A stretch of 64,000 nt of DNA from Porites lobata (Eukaryota; Cnidaria; Anthozoa; Scleractinia; Poritidae), in the NCBI GenBank assembly GCA_942486035.1, contig CALNXK010000045.1, forward strand, positions 1,730,001 to 1,794,000, written 5' to 3'. Below are positions 1 through 9,566 of this stretch, in pieces. The translations under genes were made by a program, and so were the position numbers. Below the pieces are notes generated by a model, which was not told where the DNA came from, ran no database searches, and worked only from the letters and a program-made list of their open reading frames with translations. Numbering within the stretch: the first letter of the stretch is position 1; every line of letters begins with the position of its first letter.

Positions 1-1155
1 ATACAACAATCCACCGTTAAACTACCGTTACCGACAGAAGACATTATGGACTTACTGAACCTCTGCCTTACATCGACTTACTTTCAGTACAACGGTAAAC
101 ACTACAAACAGTTACATGGAACAGCCATGGGGTCGCCTGTTTCTGTTGTTGTCGCAGAAATTGTGATGCAACACGTGGAGGAACGCGCCCTTGCAACTTG
201 CCGACAAACAATACCGCTCTGGTTACGCTACGTTGACGACACCTTTACCGCCGTTCACAAGGACGAAATTGACGCTTTTCACGACCACCTTAACGAACAG
301 AACGCTGACATCCAGTTTACCAAAGAAATCGAAGAAAATGGAAAACTTCCTTTTCTAGACTGTTTGGTAAGCCGCGACAACAACGAACTACGAGCGACAG
401 TGTACAGAAAACCGACGCATACCGACCGATTACTTGACGAATCATCCTATAACCCGACTTCACACAAAGCCACGACTATAAAGACTTTAACGAGACGAGC
501 GCAACCAGTTTGTGATACACCGGACAGCTTGCGTGACGAGAACAAATACCTTGAACGTGTTTTTATTAAAAACAACTACAACGCTGACTTTATTAGACGA
601 AACATTTACCGACCTACTGAAGCCGACGCAACGAACCAGAACCCGACACATGTTACTACAGTGACTATACCTTACATTAAGGGCACTTCCGAGACCATCT
701 CACGGATCTTACAGCCCTACAACATCCGTGTAACCCACAAACCTACAACCACGTTACGACACTTACTGACTAACGTTAAAGACCGAGACGAACCTAACAA
801 CAGACAGGGAACAGTTTACAAGATCAAATGCTCTGACTGCGAGGCTTCCTACATTGGTGAGACTGGCAGAAACCTTATCACAAGACTGACTGAACACAAA
901 CGAGCCACGAGAAATGGTGATGTCAACAATCACATTGCTGTGCATCATCAACTGACAAACCACAACATTGACTGGGACTCTGCCCAATGCTTAACCTACA
1001 GTACTAACTATTTTCAACGACTGACTATGGAAAGCTGGTACACTAACTTAGAACAAACACCTCTTAACAGATGTCAACAACTACCGGCGCCTTACAAACG
1101 ACTTATCCGCGACGAAAACGAAACCGACAACCGGACTTCTAACAGAGCGACTTAA
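1..1155 (+). CDS. Penelope-like element polyprotein, C-terminal part (RT + GIY-YIG endonuclease)
   Basis: The frame is open from the first base of the window, so the N-terminus lies outside; the first ATG at 46 is probably internal. The reverse transcriptase shows the GTAMGSPVS motif and the catalytic RYVDD box near residue 80 of the visible part. After a linker comes a GIY-YIG nuclease domain: VYKIKCSDCEASYIGETGR with an Arg and a TEHK segment following. RT followed by a C-terminal GIY-YIG domain, with a CxxC inside it, is the hallmark of Penelope-like elements, in which the nuclease nicks target DNA. The frame has no stops up to the TAA at 1153-1155, so this copy looks recent. The 3' tail runs to about 1424. 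Family assignment is confident; activity cannot be judged without the 5' half. Confidence 0.9.
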   Translation: MQQSTVKLPLPTEDIMDLLNLCLTSTYFQYNGKHYKQLHGTAMGSPVSVVVAEIVMQHVEERALATCRQTIPLWLRYVDDTFTAVHKDEIDAFHDHLNEQNADIQFTKEIEENGKLPFLDCLVSRDNNELRATVYRKPTHTDRLLDESSYNPTSHKATTIKTLTRRAQPVCDTPDSLRDENKYLERVFIKNNYNADFIRRNIYRPTEADATNQNPTHVTTVTIPYIKGTSETISRILQPYNIRVTHKPTTTLRHLLTNVKDRDEPNNRQGTVYKIKCSDCEASYIGETGRNLITRLTEHKRATRNGDVNNHIAVHHQLTNHNIDWDSAQCLTYSTNYFQRLTMESWYTNLEQTPLNRCQQLPAPYKRLIRDENETDNRTSNRAT

Positions 1156-1424
1156 TTTTGACTAACAATAAAATTTAACTAACAAAAGACGGATCGAAAC
1201 TGACCAATGACTGATGACAAACTTTACACGAGTCTTTCAGCCAATAACATCATGGCTTAACTGACCAATCGTTTTCAACTGACCAGACTTATAACAACAT
1301 CGACTGACAAACACTATTCACTTGACTCTGAAGATGACTTCCGCTCAGGTTGTCGAAACGTCAGTCACCAACAACAGTTCTTTTCAGAACTACACTCACC
1401 CGGACGATCACACAATACGAACAT
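1156..1424 (+). mobile_element. 3' tail of the Penelope-like element
   Basis: Non-coding tail after the RT/GIY-YIG stop. It has many CTGAC/ACTGAC-type short repeats and ends near 1424, where the arm of the long inverted repeat begins. A diverged copy of the same tail is found at about 53060-53275; both share the stretches around AGCCAATAACATCA and TTGACTCTGAAGATG, which shows the tail belongs to a dispersed element. Confidence 0.7.
1323..1367 (+). ncRNA. Hammerhead-ribozyme-like motif in the Penelope tail
   Basis: Helix I is TGACT (1323-1327) with AGTCA (1363-1367), a perfect 5-bp pairing. Between them are core CTGAAGA (1328-1334; CUGANGA with A at the variable position), a helix II that starts GAC (1336-1338) with GTC (1352-1354), then GAAA (1355-1358) and ACGT-C, giving a GUC cleavage site after 1362. 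Helix III would be only AC/GT with no loop, so it could act only as a dimer. U1335 is unpaired, which is non-canonical. Hammerhead motifs are known in Penelope-like elements. I rate this as a probable, possibly degenerate ribozyme. Confidence 0.5.
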
Positions 1425-1425
1425 A

Positions 1426-2222
1426 AAAATTCAGCTTGGGCAATTGAAAAGCTGTATAGAAAAACATGTGTAAGAAAAGGCTTTTTGCGCGTAATTTACA
1501 CTACAATTGCGAACGTCACGCAAGCACAATTTTTACCCGCGTTTAGACGAAATTTAAGGCTCAAAAAAGCACTCTCGTACACGGTTTCACCCTACGAGAC
1601 TACACTCCAGGGAAGATAAAAAATTTCAACTACACATCGGCCGAAAAAAAACCGGCGAATTCTGAAAATATTCTCAAAACAGGTCACAAGCTATGGGCGA
1701 CCCTTTGACCTTCCATGACATTCGAAAATCAAAACACGGTAGGGCTCAACTTGACTTTCATTCGTCGGAATACACGTGTTTTTGCTTTCGTTTCCTATGC
1801 TAACATATCCTAATGAAGAAGAGGTTGGGCTTTTGGATTTGGAGGCATCCACTGGCAATGTATTAAATAAGAACAGCTGGATTATTTTTGAAATTTGACC
1901 TGTTTAGCATTTTATAGATGGTTACGATAAGCTGCAGTTGATCGCCTAACTACACATTAAAATTTGGTTTTAGAAAACGGCAGTATTAACAAGGAAGCAA
2001 CAACCAAATGATGTACTCAATGCTTAGAAATTTTTCCTTACCTTGGTGAGTTTTTCCTGACAAGAAACCACGGCATTTTTTGCAAAACACAGAGCAAAAG
2101 CACTGAGCCATGTCGCACGTGACAGTAACGTAACGTAGCGTTAGCCGGGAAGTACATGTAGTGGGCGCAGTTGTGGGGGCTGGGGAGCAATGGACAGGCT
2201 GGCGAATGCATTTTTACGATGT
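1426..2222 (+). repeat. Left arm of a long inverted-repeat (foldback-like) element
   Basis: This arm is the reverse complement of 8018-8794 plus about 3384-3420. Over the outer 180 bp I judge roughly 85 percent identity by eye, for example TTGGGCAATTGAAAAGCTGT at the outer edge. Similarity continues inward through the segment with GCAAAACACAGAGC and weakens near 2222. The space between the arms (about 2223-3383) carries no recognisable coding sequence. Short frames inside the arms are not credible genes because both arms share them only partly. No transposase is visible, so the element is non-autonomous or decayed. Confidence 0.8.
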
Positions 2223-3383
2223 GTCTTTTACAAGAACTTTGAAACTGTCTGTGCATGTAAAGATTTTTGTATATACTTGATTGGATCAAGCAAGTATATT
2301 ACTACAGAAGCGCGACGTTTGTACTCGCGTTGGCCGAACTAAACACCTGGTCATTTTGCTAGTAATCTCTAGAACAAGCCGAACATGAGGTTAAAATTTT
2401 CCTCTGTTTACTTCTTTTCAGCTTCATTGAACCATGTTTTCTTCTTTGGTGTTTTTCTAACGCACTGCCAGCCACTCTTCACCTGCCCAGGATAAGGAGA
2501 GGGCAGGAGGAATGCGAGAGAAGTTTCATAGGGGGAGGCTCTTAGCCTCCCAAACAACTTCTAAATGCTTACCCTTTGATTCGCTATTTGTTCTTTTGAC
2601 TGACAGGATAACTCTTTCATATAACATCCATGAAAGGTGTTGTCCCTTAACATACCTAAAGTCGTCAGTCAGACGGCATCCTTTTTTCAGAAACTTGCTA
2701 CACCTTTTTCGGGTGGAGCCTCCCAGTGTATCACAGGGAGTTCTTTTCTGAAAGCTGGGACCGGGGTGGGTTAAATTGATCTTTTCCATCGCATCACAAC
2801 GTCTTTACCATAAACGGAATTTTCACATTTATTTCCCCTGACTTGTTCTTGGCCTTCCAGTTGCTCAAAATTGGACGATGTCACCCTAAATGAGCCAATC
2901 GATTTTGTGCCTACATCTTGTGTAAAGCTCGTGCGCACACTCGCCTATATTATCATCTGGATCATTATCCGAGCGATCTTAATTAAATCATCGAGTTCAA
3001 CAAACGCAGCGAAACATGACAATGTACTTTTTTGATCCAGTCCAGGATATAACAGATCTTGAGTTATACAAACCGTTTTTAAGCTGCTTGTTTAATACAC
3101 ATCCTAAAAATGGGGCGCTTTCCATTTTGCCAAAGATTCCGGAAATCAGTTTCGGTCGAAAGGCCCGTTTCGGTTTCTTATGACTGGAATATTGGGGGTC
3201 ACCTCCGGAGGTGTTCCACTTATTTAATTTCGGTCGGAATATTCCGAAATTCGTCGCGCAAACCGATTCTTTACCCTAATTAGGGACAGTGTATCTAATT
3301 GTGAAGGGTCGAGAGTCGAGGATACAATGTCGTTCCATTTTCGTCGGGTATTGCCACTGATCTGTGACCGGTCAGTTTGGCAT
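2223..3383. other. Inner spacer of the inverted-repeat element
   Basis: Non-coding by inspection. It contains a small hairpin with arms GGGAGGCT/AGCCTCCC at about 2533-2551, and short frames without family features. A minus-strand frame at 3224-3556 runs into the Gypsy LTR and is not supported as a gene. Confidence 0.5.
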
Positions 3384-3420
3384 ATTGTAAAGCACCCATG
3401 CACTAGCCAGTCAAAATGTG

Positions 3421-3535
3421 TGTAGTATCGTACATTAGGACTGGGCTCTAGGTCCACTGCATGCTGGGGCCATGCAGGCCCGGTTACCAGGTTGTTGTAG
3501 TTCGTAAGCCAGCATGGCAGCTGTAATCCATTAAA
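3421..3535 (+). repeat. 5' LTR of the Gypsy element
   Basis: 115 bp, starting TGTAGTATCG and ending ATCCATTAAA. This is very short for a Gypsy LTR. No clear TATA box or polyadenylation signal is visible inside it. Confidence 0.9.
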
Positions 3536-3553
3536 TTGGCGACGAGGATCAAA
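3536..3553 (+). promoter_or_regulatory. Putative primer binding site
   Basis: TTGGCGACGAGGATC follows the left LTR directly. A TGG at the LTR edge is what is expected for pairing with the CCA end of a tRNA primer, and similar TGGCGACGAGG sites occur in other Gypsy elements. I cannot name the tRNA. Confidence 0.6.
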
Positions 3554-3558
3554 CAAAA

Positions 3559-5775
3559 ATGCCAGACGAAAACGAAACTAGCCCGAAAGGAAAGTCAGGA
3601 GTTCTTGCCAGCGTACGAGCAAGCGTGGGAGCCTTGAGTTTGAGTGGTGAACCAGGGCAACGCGAGAAGGCGTGGAAGTTGTGGAAGGATCGTTTCGTAA
3701 GAGCCACTCGATGGATGGCAATCAATGATGCCGACAAGCTCGACTTACCGTTATTAGTAGGAGGAGAAGAGCTCCAGAGGCTACTCCAAACACTGCCCGA
3801 ACAGCCCACAGATTACAAATCGCATATCGAAATGTTGGATCAACACTTCAAGGCGAATCGCAACAACACCTTGGAGTTGTATAAGTGGTTCAACACAGAA
3901 TGGTCACCAGACATGTACTTCGCTGACTTCGAGACGAAATGCAGAGAGCAAGCGCTTCATTGCGATTTCCCCATCACACTGGACAACGCAATCATCATGA
4001 TGACTGTGGTCAAAACCAGCAACGTCGAGCTTCGGAATGAAATCATTAGAAATAATGGAGACTTGAAATCGGTAAGAGAAACAGTTAAGGCTTTTGAGAT
4101 AGCAAGTGAAGGCAGTAAAATGATGAAAAACGGGGAGGAAGTCAACAGTCAAGACACAGGTGATCCAGAGTTGAAACAAGTTTCCACACCAGGACGGTTT
4201 AGCATGAGAAATAAAGGACCGAGTCGTACCGCTGACCCCTTGCAGGCACAGGCCAGGCCGTCTTGCACTAAGTGCGGGAATGAGGCACATGTCAACAAGA
4301 ATACCTGCCCAGCTACTGGAAGGAGATGCCTCAAGTGTGGACGTCTGAATCACTTTGCCCGCGTGTGCAAGGGTGCAGCCAATGACAGGAAAGACAAGCG
4401 AGCCAATGCAGTGGAGTGTGAGCAGCAAAGCAACGCACACAGTGTGTCTCAAGAGGAGAACTTTTTAGAAGACGTGTATCTGTACCAGCTAAAGGAAGGA
4501 AAATCACAGAATCCAACTGTCGCAGTTCACATCAATGGCATTCTCATCAGTCTACACCTGGACACGCAGGCTGATGTCACAGTAGTTACTGAAAAGCATT
4601 ATGGGAAGATTAAGGCCAATTGTCCCCTACAGCAAACAAGCATAGCAATCAGGAGCTACTCCGGAGAAGGGAAGGGCCCGCTGCTACCGGTGCTAGGGAA
4701 ATTCACTGCAACACTCACTCGAGGAGAGAAGGAGATAGCAGAGCCTGTGTATGTAGTTAAAGGTCAAGGTGACACAGCACTGCTAAGCCGTGGGGCAGCT
4801 GAACGGATGGGTCTTGTGGAATATCACCTGGACCTGACCTCAAGCACACCCCTGCCAGTCATGGGAGAAACTCGACAAGAGACTGTTGACCGAGTTGAGG
4901 AGTACAGGGATGTATTTTCAGGTTTAGGAAAGCTGAGAGGCGTCAAGGTGAAATTGCACGTGGATCCAGACGCAAAAGGCGCCGTGCAGAAACAGAGAAG
5001 AATATCCCTACCGCTCAAAGACAAATTTGATGAGATTCTTGACAAGTGGGAGGAAATGGATATCATAGAAGATGTCAGAGATGAGCCAAAAGAATGGTGC
5101 AGCAATGTTGTTCTTACCCCAAAGAAAGACGGAGAAAACATCAGGGCAAGTCTGGACATGACAGATGCCAACAAGTATATAAAGAGAACCAGACATGCCA
5201 TCCCCACATTAAGAGAGCTGGAGACAAGACTTAATGGGGCCAAGTATTTCTCTCACCTAGACATGAACGATGGTTACATGAAGCTGACACTCGGCGAGGA
5301 AAGCAGGAAGCTTACCACATTTTACACTCACAGAGGGCTGAAACGCTTCAAAAGGCTGCATTTCGGGGTCAACAGCGCGGCAGAGATCTTTAATGAGGAG
5401 GTTCGCAAGGTTGTAGCACAGGAGCCAAATGCTGTCAGCATCTATGATGACATACTGGTCTTCGGCGCAACGCCCGAGGAACATGACAAAGCACTCAGGC
5501 ATATATTCAAGCTGTGGCGCGAGCACGGGCTCACACTTAGCCTGAAGAAGAGCAGGCTCAACCTCCGAGCTGTGAAGTTCTTTGGAAAGGTGTTCTCAAG
5601 TGAAGGAATATCACCTGACCCAGATAAGGTAGCATCCCTGAAGGCAGCAGGTCCTCCGCAGTCAGCCGCAGAGGTACGGTCCTTTCTATTCTTCGCTGGA
5701 GCAAAATGCAGACTTCATGGAAGGATTTGCACAAGCCACTGCCACGCTCAGAGAGCTGCTAAAGGTGAATGCTAA
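3559..5775 (+). CDS. Gypsy Gag-protease-reverse transcriptase, single frame, ending at a frameshift
   Basis: 738 codons from ATG 3559. Residues 1-220 are a capsid-like Gag. Two zinc knuckles follow near residues 237-275 (CTKCGNEAHVNKNTC and CLKCGRLNHFARVC; the first has altered spacing). The protease site reads LDTQADVT near residue 333, so the usual Gly of D-T/S-G-A is replaced by Gln. The RT domain (about 480-700) has LDM in motif A and YDDILVF as the catalytic box. Gag and Pol are in one frame with no programmed shift. The true reading leaves this frame near 5700, at a run of four A, after which RNase H continues in the next frame; the last residues here are out-of-frame sequence. Family certain; copy defective. 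Confidence 0.9.
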   Translation: MPDENETSPKGKSGVLASVRASVGALSLSGEPGQREKAWKLWKDRFVRATRWMAINDADKLDLPLLVGGEELQRLLQTLPEQPTDYKSHIEMLDQHFKANRNNTLELYKWFNTEWSPDMYFADFETKCREQALHCDFPITLDNAIIMMTVVKTSNVELRNEIIRNNGDLKSVRETVKAFEIASEGSKMMKNGEEVNSQDTGDPELKQVSTPGRFSMRNKGPSRTADPLQAQARPSCTKCGNEAHVNKNTCPATGRRCLKCGRLNHFARVCKGAANDRKDKRANAVECEQQSNAHSVSQEENFLEDVYLYQLKEGKSQNPTVAVHINGILISLHLDTQADVTVVTEKHYGKIKANCPLQQTSIAIRSYSGEGKGPLLPVLGKFTATLTRGEKEIAEPVYVVKGQGDTALLSRGAAERMGLVEYHLDLTSSTPLPVMGETRQETVDRVEEYRDVFSGLGKLRGVKVKLHVDPDAKGAVQKQRRISLPLKDKFDEILDKWEEMDIIEDVRDEPKEWCSNVVLTPKKDGENIRASLDMTDANKYIKRTRHAIPTLRELETRLNGAKYFSHLDMNDGYMKLTLGEESRKLTTFYTHRGLKRFKRLHFGVNSAAEIFNEEVRKVVAQEPNAVSIYDDILVFGATPEEHDKALRHIFKLWREHGLTLSLKKSRLNLRAVKFFGKVFSSEGISPDPDKVASLKAAGPPQSAAEVRSFLFFAGAKCRLHGRICTSHCHAQRAAKGEC

Positions 5776-6157
5776 GTTCCAGTGGACGCCAGAGTGCCAA
5801 AGGTCATTTGAGCGGGTCCAAGAAATGCTGACGGATGACACAGTAATGGCATACTTTGATCCAGGACGGAAGACAAGGCTGAAGACCGATGCAGGCCCAG
5901 GTGGAATGGCAGCCACCATGAAGCAGTATGACCCTGAAGTCAAGAGATGGCGACCAGTCACTTATCGTTCAAGAGTATTCACTGACACCCAGAGCAGATA
6001 CTCGCAGCTAGAGAAGGAAGCCAAAGCTGTAGAGTGGGGTATCTTTGCCAATCAGATATACCTTTACGGCATGGGAACACGTTTGAGGTTGACACCGACC
6101 ACAAACCACTGGTACCACTGCTCTCAGGTTACAGAGCAACTGCACCACTCCGTATAG
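5717..6157 (+). pseudogene. Gypsy RNase H, first fragment
   Basis: The second reading frame takes over from the RT. It covers the RT-RNase H connection and the start of RNase H, with the first catalytic Asp in LKTDAGPGGM and the Glu in QLEKEAKAVEWG. The frame is lost near 6075, inside the segment that precedes the next catalytic Asp. It is one part of a broken polyprotein, not a separate gene. Confidence 0.85.
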
Positions 6158-6567
6158 AGAGGATACGCGTCCGCCTTCAAGGCTTTAACTACCACATCAA
6201 TTACGTACCCAGAAAGAAAGGGGGATCGGAGAACAATGAAGCAGACTACCATTCACGGCATCCAGAGCCACTGGCTATGCAAAAGAGCCAGGCCTGTAAG
6301 AGCCAAGCTGAATTTGAGCTAAGAGAGACAGTGGAAGAGTTCGAGAAAGATATCATGGCTATAGTGAAATCATCAGTGCCTGAAGCAGTTACATGGCAGG
6401 AGCTGCTTGAAGAAACACTCTCGGACACTGAACTGTCAAACTTGAAGGAAGCCATAGCTAGAGGATACTTCACGGCGCAAGAGAAGAGAGCATTGGGGCC
6501 ACAATATGACGCCATTTTCACAGAGTTGGCTTCCACGAATCGTAGTCCCCAGAATGCTGCGGGATAA
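6034..6567 (+). pseudogene. Gypsy RNase H, second fragment, and linker
   Basis: Continues RNase H with FEVDTDHKPLVPLL and the terminal NNEADYHSRHP motif (usually N-x-ADxLSR), then an acidic linker towards integrase. Real homology begins near 6080; the start at 6034 is only the beginning of the open frame. It ends at a stop after a frame loss near 6535, where a short piece upstream of the integrase also seems to be missing. Confidence 0.85.
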
Positions 6568-7786
6568 GGTGGTCAAGCTCGCGCACGAAGGCCACCAGGG
6601 TATCACCAAGACTAAGGAGTACCTGCGTACCAGAGTGTGGTTTCCAGGGTTAGACAAAATGGTGGAGGCGCACATCCAGCACTGCCACCCATGCCAAGTC
6701 GTGAGCATGTCACAGGAGAGAGAGCCGTTGCGTATGACACCCTTGCCCAGCGAACCCTGGAAAGAGGTTGTCGTAGACTTCTGGGGCCCGATCCATACTG
6801 GAGAGTATCTGTTGGTTACAGTGTGCAAGCAGTCTAGATGGGCAGAAGTAGAATTTGTCACCTCCACTAGTGCCAGGGCGGTGATACCGAAGATGGATAA
6901 AACCTTCGCCTCGCTGGGCATACCAGTTTCTGTAAGCAGTGACAATGGACCTCCGTTCAACAGCCAGGACTTCCGTGACTTTAGCAAGTACTTGGGCTTT
7001 CGTCACGAGCGGAAGACGCCCCTGAATCCGCAAGCCAATGCAGGGGCCGAGCAGTTCATGAGAGTACTGAAGAAGCTGTACCAAATAAGCAAGTTGACGG
7101 GATCGAATTTCAAGCAAGAGGTATTCATATTTCTTCGTGCCTACAGAGCAACACCTCATTGCACCACTAAAGTTGCTCCAGTAGATCTGATGTATTCTGG
7201 TCGCAAGTTCCGCACCAGGCTTCCAATTGGAGTAACTCCTCGTGAACATAACTTTGAAGAACTGTTCCAGAGAGATCTTGAGCAGAAAATGCAAATGAAA
7301 GGGTATGCGGACAACAAGAGGTATGTCAAACCCTCTGACATACAGGTGGGAGACTCTGTGCTAGTCCGAACAGAGGCAATTAACAAGGCCAAACCGGCCT
7401 ATGAAGCAGAACCACTGCGGGTGCAATACAGGAAAGGCACCAGGGTGGTGGCCAAAAGGCCCGATGGCAGCTCTGTCACGAGGACCACAGCTCACTTTAA
7501 GAAAGTTTCCTTTGGATCGATGGAAGAAGCTCACAGGTGGTCCAGTTCAGAATGGCCAACAGAGCCTGTCAATGAATCACCACCAAGAAGCAGAGAAGAT
7601 GAGCCCCCTGGTTTGGAGCAGACTGATAGAAGCATGACTGTCAATGAGTCCATCCCCGCAGATGCGGCCCCTCCAGTCAGCCTGCCACCACCACTTGCCA
7701 GGGAAGAGGGACCAAGGAGGAGTGAGAGGCACCGAAAAGACACTGACACTTATCTAAAGGAAAAGTACCCAGACTTTCAGCTATAA
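6506..7786 (+). CDS. Gypsy integrase (last part of Pol)
   Basis: Homology begins near 6535. The zinc-binding HHCC domain reads H-x3-H (HEGHQG) followed by HCHPC. The DDE core has Asp in VVVDFWGP, Asp in SSDNGPPF and Glu in AGAEQF with 35-residue-type spacing. The C-terminal domain contains the VGDSVLVR segment, then a Pro/Ser/Glu-rich tail. Integrase inserts the cDNA copy into the genome. The domain itself looks intact, while the fragments upstream are frameshifted. Stop at 7784-7786, 116 bp before the right LTR. Confidence 0.9.
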   Translation: MTPFSQSWLPRIVVPRMLRDKVVKLAHEGHQGITKTKEYLRTRVWFPGLDKMVEAHIQHCHPCQVVSMSQEREPLRMTPLPSEPWKEVVVDFWGPIHTGEYLLVTVCKQSRWAEVEFVTSTSARAVIPKMDKTFASLGIPVSVSSDNGPPFNSQDFRDFSKYLGFRHERKTPLNPQANAGAEQFMRVLKKLYQISKLTGSNFKQEVFIFLRAYRATPHCTTKVAPVDLMYSGRKFRTRLPIGVTPREHNFEELFQRDLEQKMQMKGYADNKRYVKPSDIQVGDSVLVRTEAINKAKPAYEAEPLRVQYRKGTRVVAKRPDGSSVTRTTAHFKKVSFGSMEEAHRWSSSEWPTEPVNESPPRSREDEPPGLEQTDRSMTVNESIPADAAPPVSLPPPLAREEGPRRSERHRKDTDTYLKEKYPDFQL

Positions 7787-7890
7787 TGCTGAAGTTAGAT
7801 AACTGTTGCCAGACCAGGAAGGACTTTAGATACTGACTTCTTTCGTGATTAGTTTTTGCTTTTTAGGCTACCCCATGGAACTATCTGTAA

Positions 7891-7902
7891 GCAAGGGGGA
7901 AA
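7891..7902 (+). promoter_or_regulatory. Polypurine tract
   Basis: GCAAGGGGGAAA immediately before the right LTR; this is the expected plus-strand priming site of the Gypsy element. Confidence 0.75.
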
Positions 7903-8017
7903 TGTAGTATCGTACATTAGGACTGGGCTCTAGGCCCACTGCATGCTGGGGCCATGCAGGCCCGGTTACCAGGTTGTTGTAGTTCGTAAGCCAGCATGGC
8001 AGCTGTAATCCATTAAA
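7903..8017 (+). repeat. 3' LTR of the Gypsy element
   Basis: Identical to the left LTR except for one base. The high identity implies a young insertion. Confidence 0.9.
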
Positions 8018-8794
8018 ATGTGCTGTCCTTCCCCACCCTTCCTCCGCCCGCTCTTTTCAACCTCCAATTGTTACGTTACGTGCGACTCGCTCTGTGTTTT
8101 GCTAAAACTGTCGTTTTTGCCAGGAAACACTCTGTGGAAAGAAATAATAATTCCTGAGCATTAATTTGATTATTTGATTGTTACTTCCTCATTAATACTG
8201 CCGTTTTCAAAAAGTGAGTTTAAATGTGAAATTCGGCTTTATCGTAACCGTCTAAATGCGAAATGGGTCATATTTCAAAAATACTCCAGTTGTTCTTTTT
8301 GCACCGCGAGCAGATGCCTCTAAACTCTAGCCTCCCACTGCGTGGGAGGCTATTTAAACTCAAAAGCCTAACTTCTTCTACTTAAGGATATGTTTATAGC
8401 AAAACAATCGAAACAAAAGGAACGGCTATTCCCAAGAATGAAAGTCAAATTAAGAGCTGCCGGGTGTTGCTTTCCGAATGACATGAAAAATCAAAGGGTC
8501 GCCTATACTACTCAAGTGACATGTTTTGAAAAAATTCTCAGAATTCGCCGTTTTAATTACCCCATTTTTTTTGGACGATGCGTAATTAAAATGATTGATC
8601 TTCCCCGGAATGTACTCTCGTTGGGTGAAACCATGTGCCAGAGTTTTTATTTGAGCCTTGAATTTCGTTTAAACACGAGTAAAAATTGTGCTTGCGTGAT
8701 GCTCGCAATTGTAGTGTAAATTACGTGTAAAAAGCCTCTTCTTACACAGTGTTTCTATACAGCTTTTCAATTGCCCAAGCTAAATTTTTTATAT
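8018..8794 (-). repeat. Right arm of the long inverted-repeat element
   Basis: Reverse complement of 1426-2222. The arm resumes after the Gypsy target-site copy; its innermost few tens of bases lie left of the Gypsy at about 3384-3420. Removing the Gypsy restores a continuous arm, so the arm is older than the Gypsy. A hairpin with arms AGCCTCCC/GGGAGGCT is present at about 8331-8352. Confidence 0.8.
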
Positions 8795-9566
8795 GTTGTA
8801 AAGCAATAATAGGACTTTGCAAAAATGTATTTTTCTCTTGTAATTTCTATGTACCAAGGTACGAAAGTTGCCTTCAAAAATGCCTTATTTTTAGAATTTT
8901 TTTAAAAGTGTAAAAACTAGGAATCTTCGGGCGCTTCTAACCTGAAATGAAAATGCAGTTCTTGGCACTATTTTTACATCTTTGTGTTGTAATTGTGATA
9001 CCAAACATACATGTAAAAGATCATTTTGATTGACCAATCCGTCTTTTTTCTGAGAGTGATGTGAATAACTCCAAGTTTTCGGCCTACGTTATGGCGGCCG
9101 CGGCACGAAAACCGCAATTCTACTTTTTGTTGAATTTCTCAAAATCAGAAACTCTCGGGCAAGTCTGAGACTTATTTTCGAAAATAGTTGACCAAAAGGT
9201 TTCTTTTGGCAAAACATGAAGAAATCAGTGACTTCAGTTCAGTTTGAAAATGAATCCTCGATATTTACAGTCCTCTGCTCTTAAGGATGGTTGCTTGTAA
9301 CAACAACAACCAGCTTTATTACCAAAATGAAAGGTTAAAATTTTACATTACAATATTTTAATACAAAAAAAAAGTAATGATTACTCAGGATAACTAAAAA
9401 GCTAATCGAGCTGAGTAAAACTAAGTACTATTGTAGTTACAACTACCTCACTTCTTTTTACCCGTAGTCCAAAATCCTCAAATATTAGAGGAACATAAAA
9501 GGATCAGTCCCTCTCGCTTTTGAGTCCTCAGACGGGATACTTAGTAATATATATTTTACTATGTAG
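8795..9566. other. Non-coding stretch upstream of the lyase-like exon
   Basis: AT-rich, no exon recognised on either strand. If the lyase-like gene is intact, this is intron sequence and its 5' exons lie left of the window or beyond the mobile elements. Confidence 0.4.

Larger units (their letters stand above)
3421..8017 (+). mobile_element. Ty3/Gypsy LTR retrotransposon, near-complete, frameshifted
   Basis: Bounded by two direct LTRs (3421-3535 and 7903-8017) that differ at one of 115 positions (T in the left copy, C in the right, in the CTCTAGG-CCACTGC segment). A 5-bp duplication ATGTG flanks it (3416-3420 and 8018-8022); the boundary could shift by a few bases. Order inside is gag, protease, RT, RNase H, integrase, the Ty3/Gypsy order. 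It sits inside the right arm of the older inverted-repeat element. The coding region is interrupted by frame changes near 5700, 6075 and 6535, so this copy is not expected to be autonomous. Confidence 0.93.

Noticed and set aside
1350..1619. Plus-strand frame over the Penelope end and repeat arm, and its partner at 8390-8719
   Set aside because: The first spans an element boundary; the arms are inverse copies and the frames do not correspond.
3224..3556. Minus-strand 110-residue frame
   Set aside because: It runs through the Gypsy LTR and primer site into the inverted-repeat arm, so it cannot be one gene.
3904..4452. Minus-strand frame inside the Gypsy gag
   Set aside because: Shadow of the gag-pol frame; no family features.
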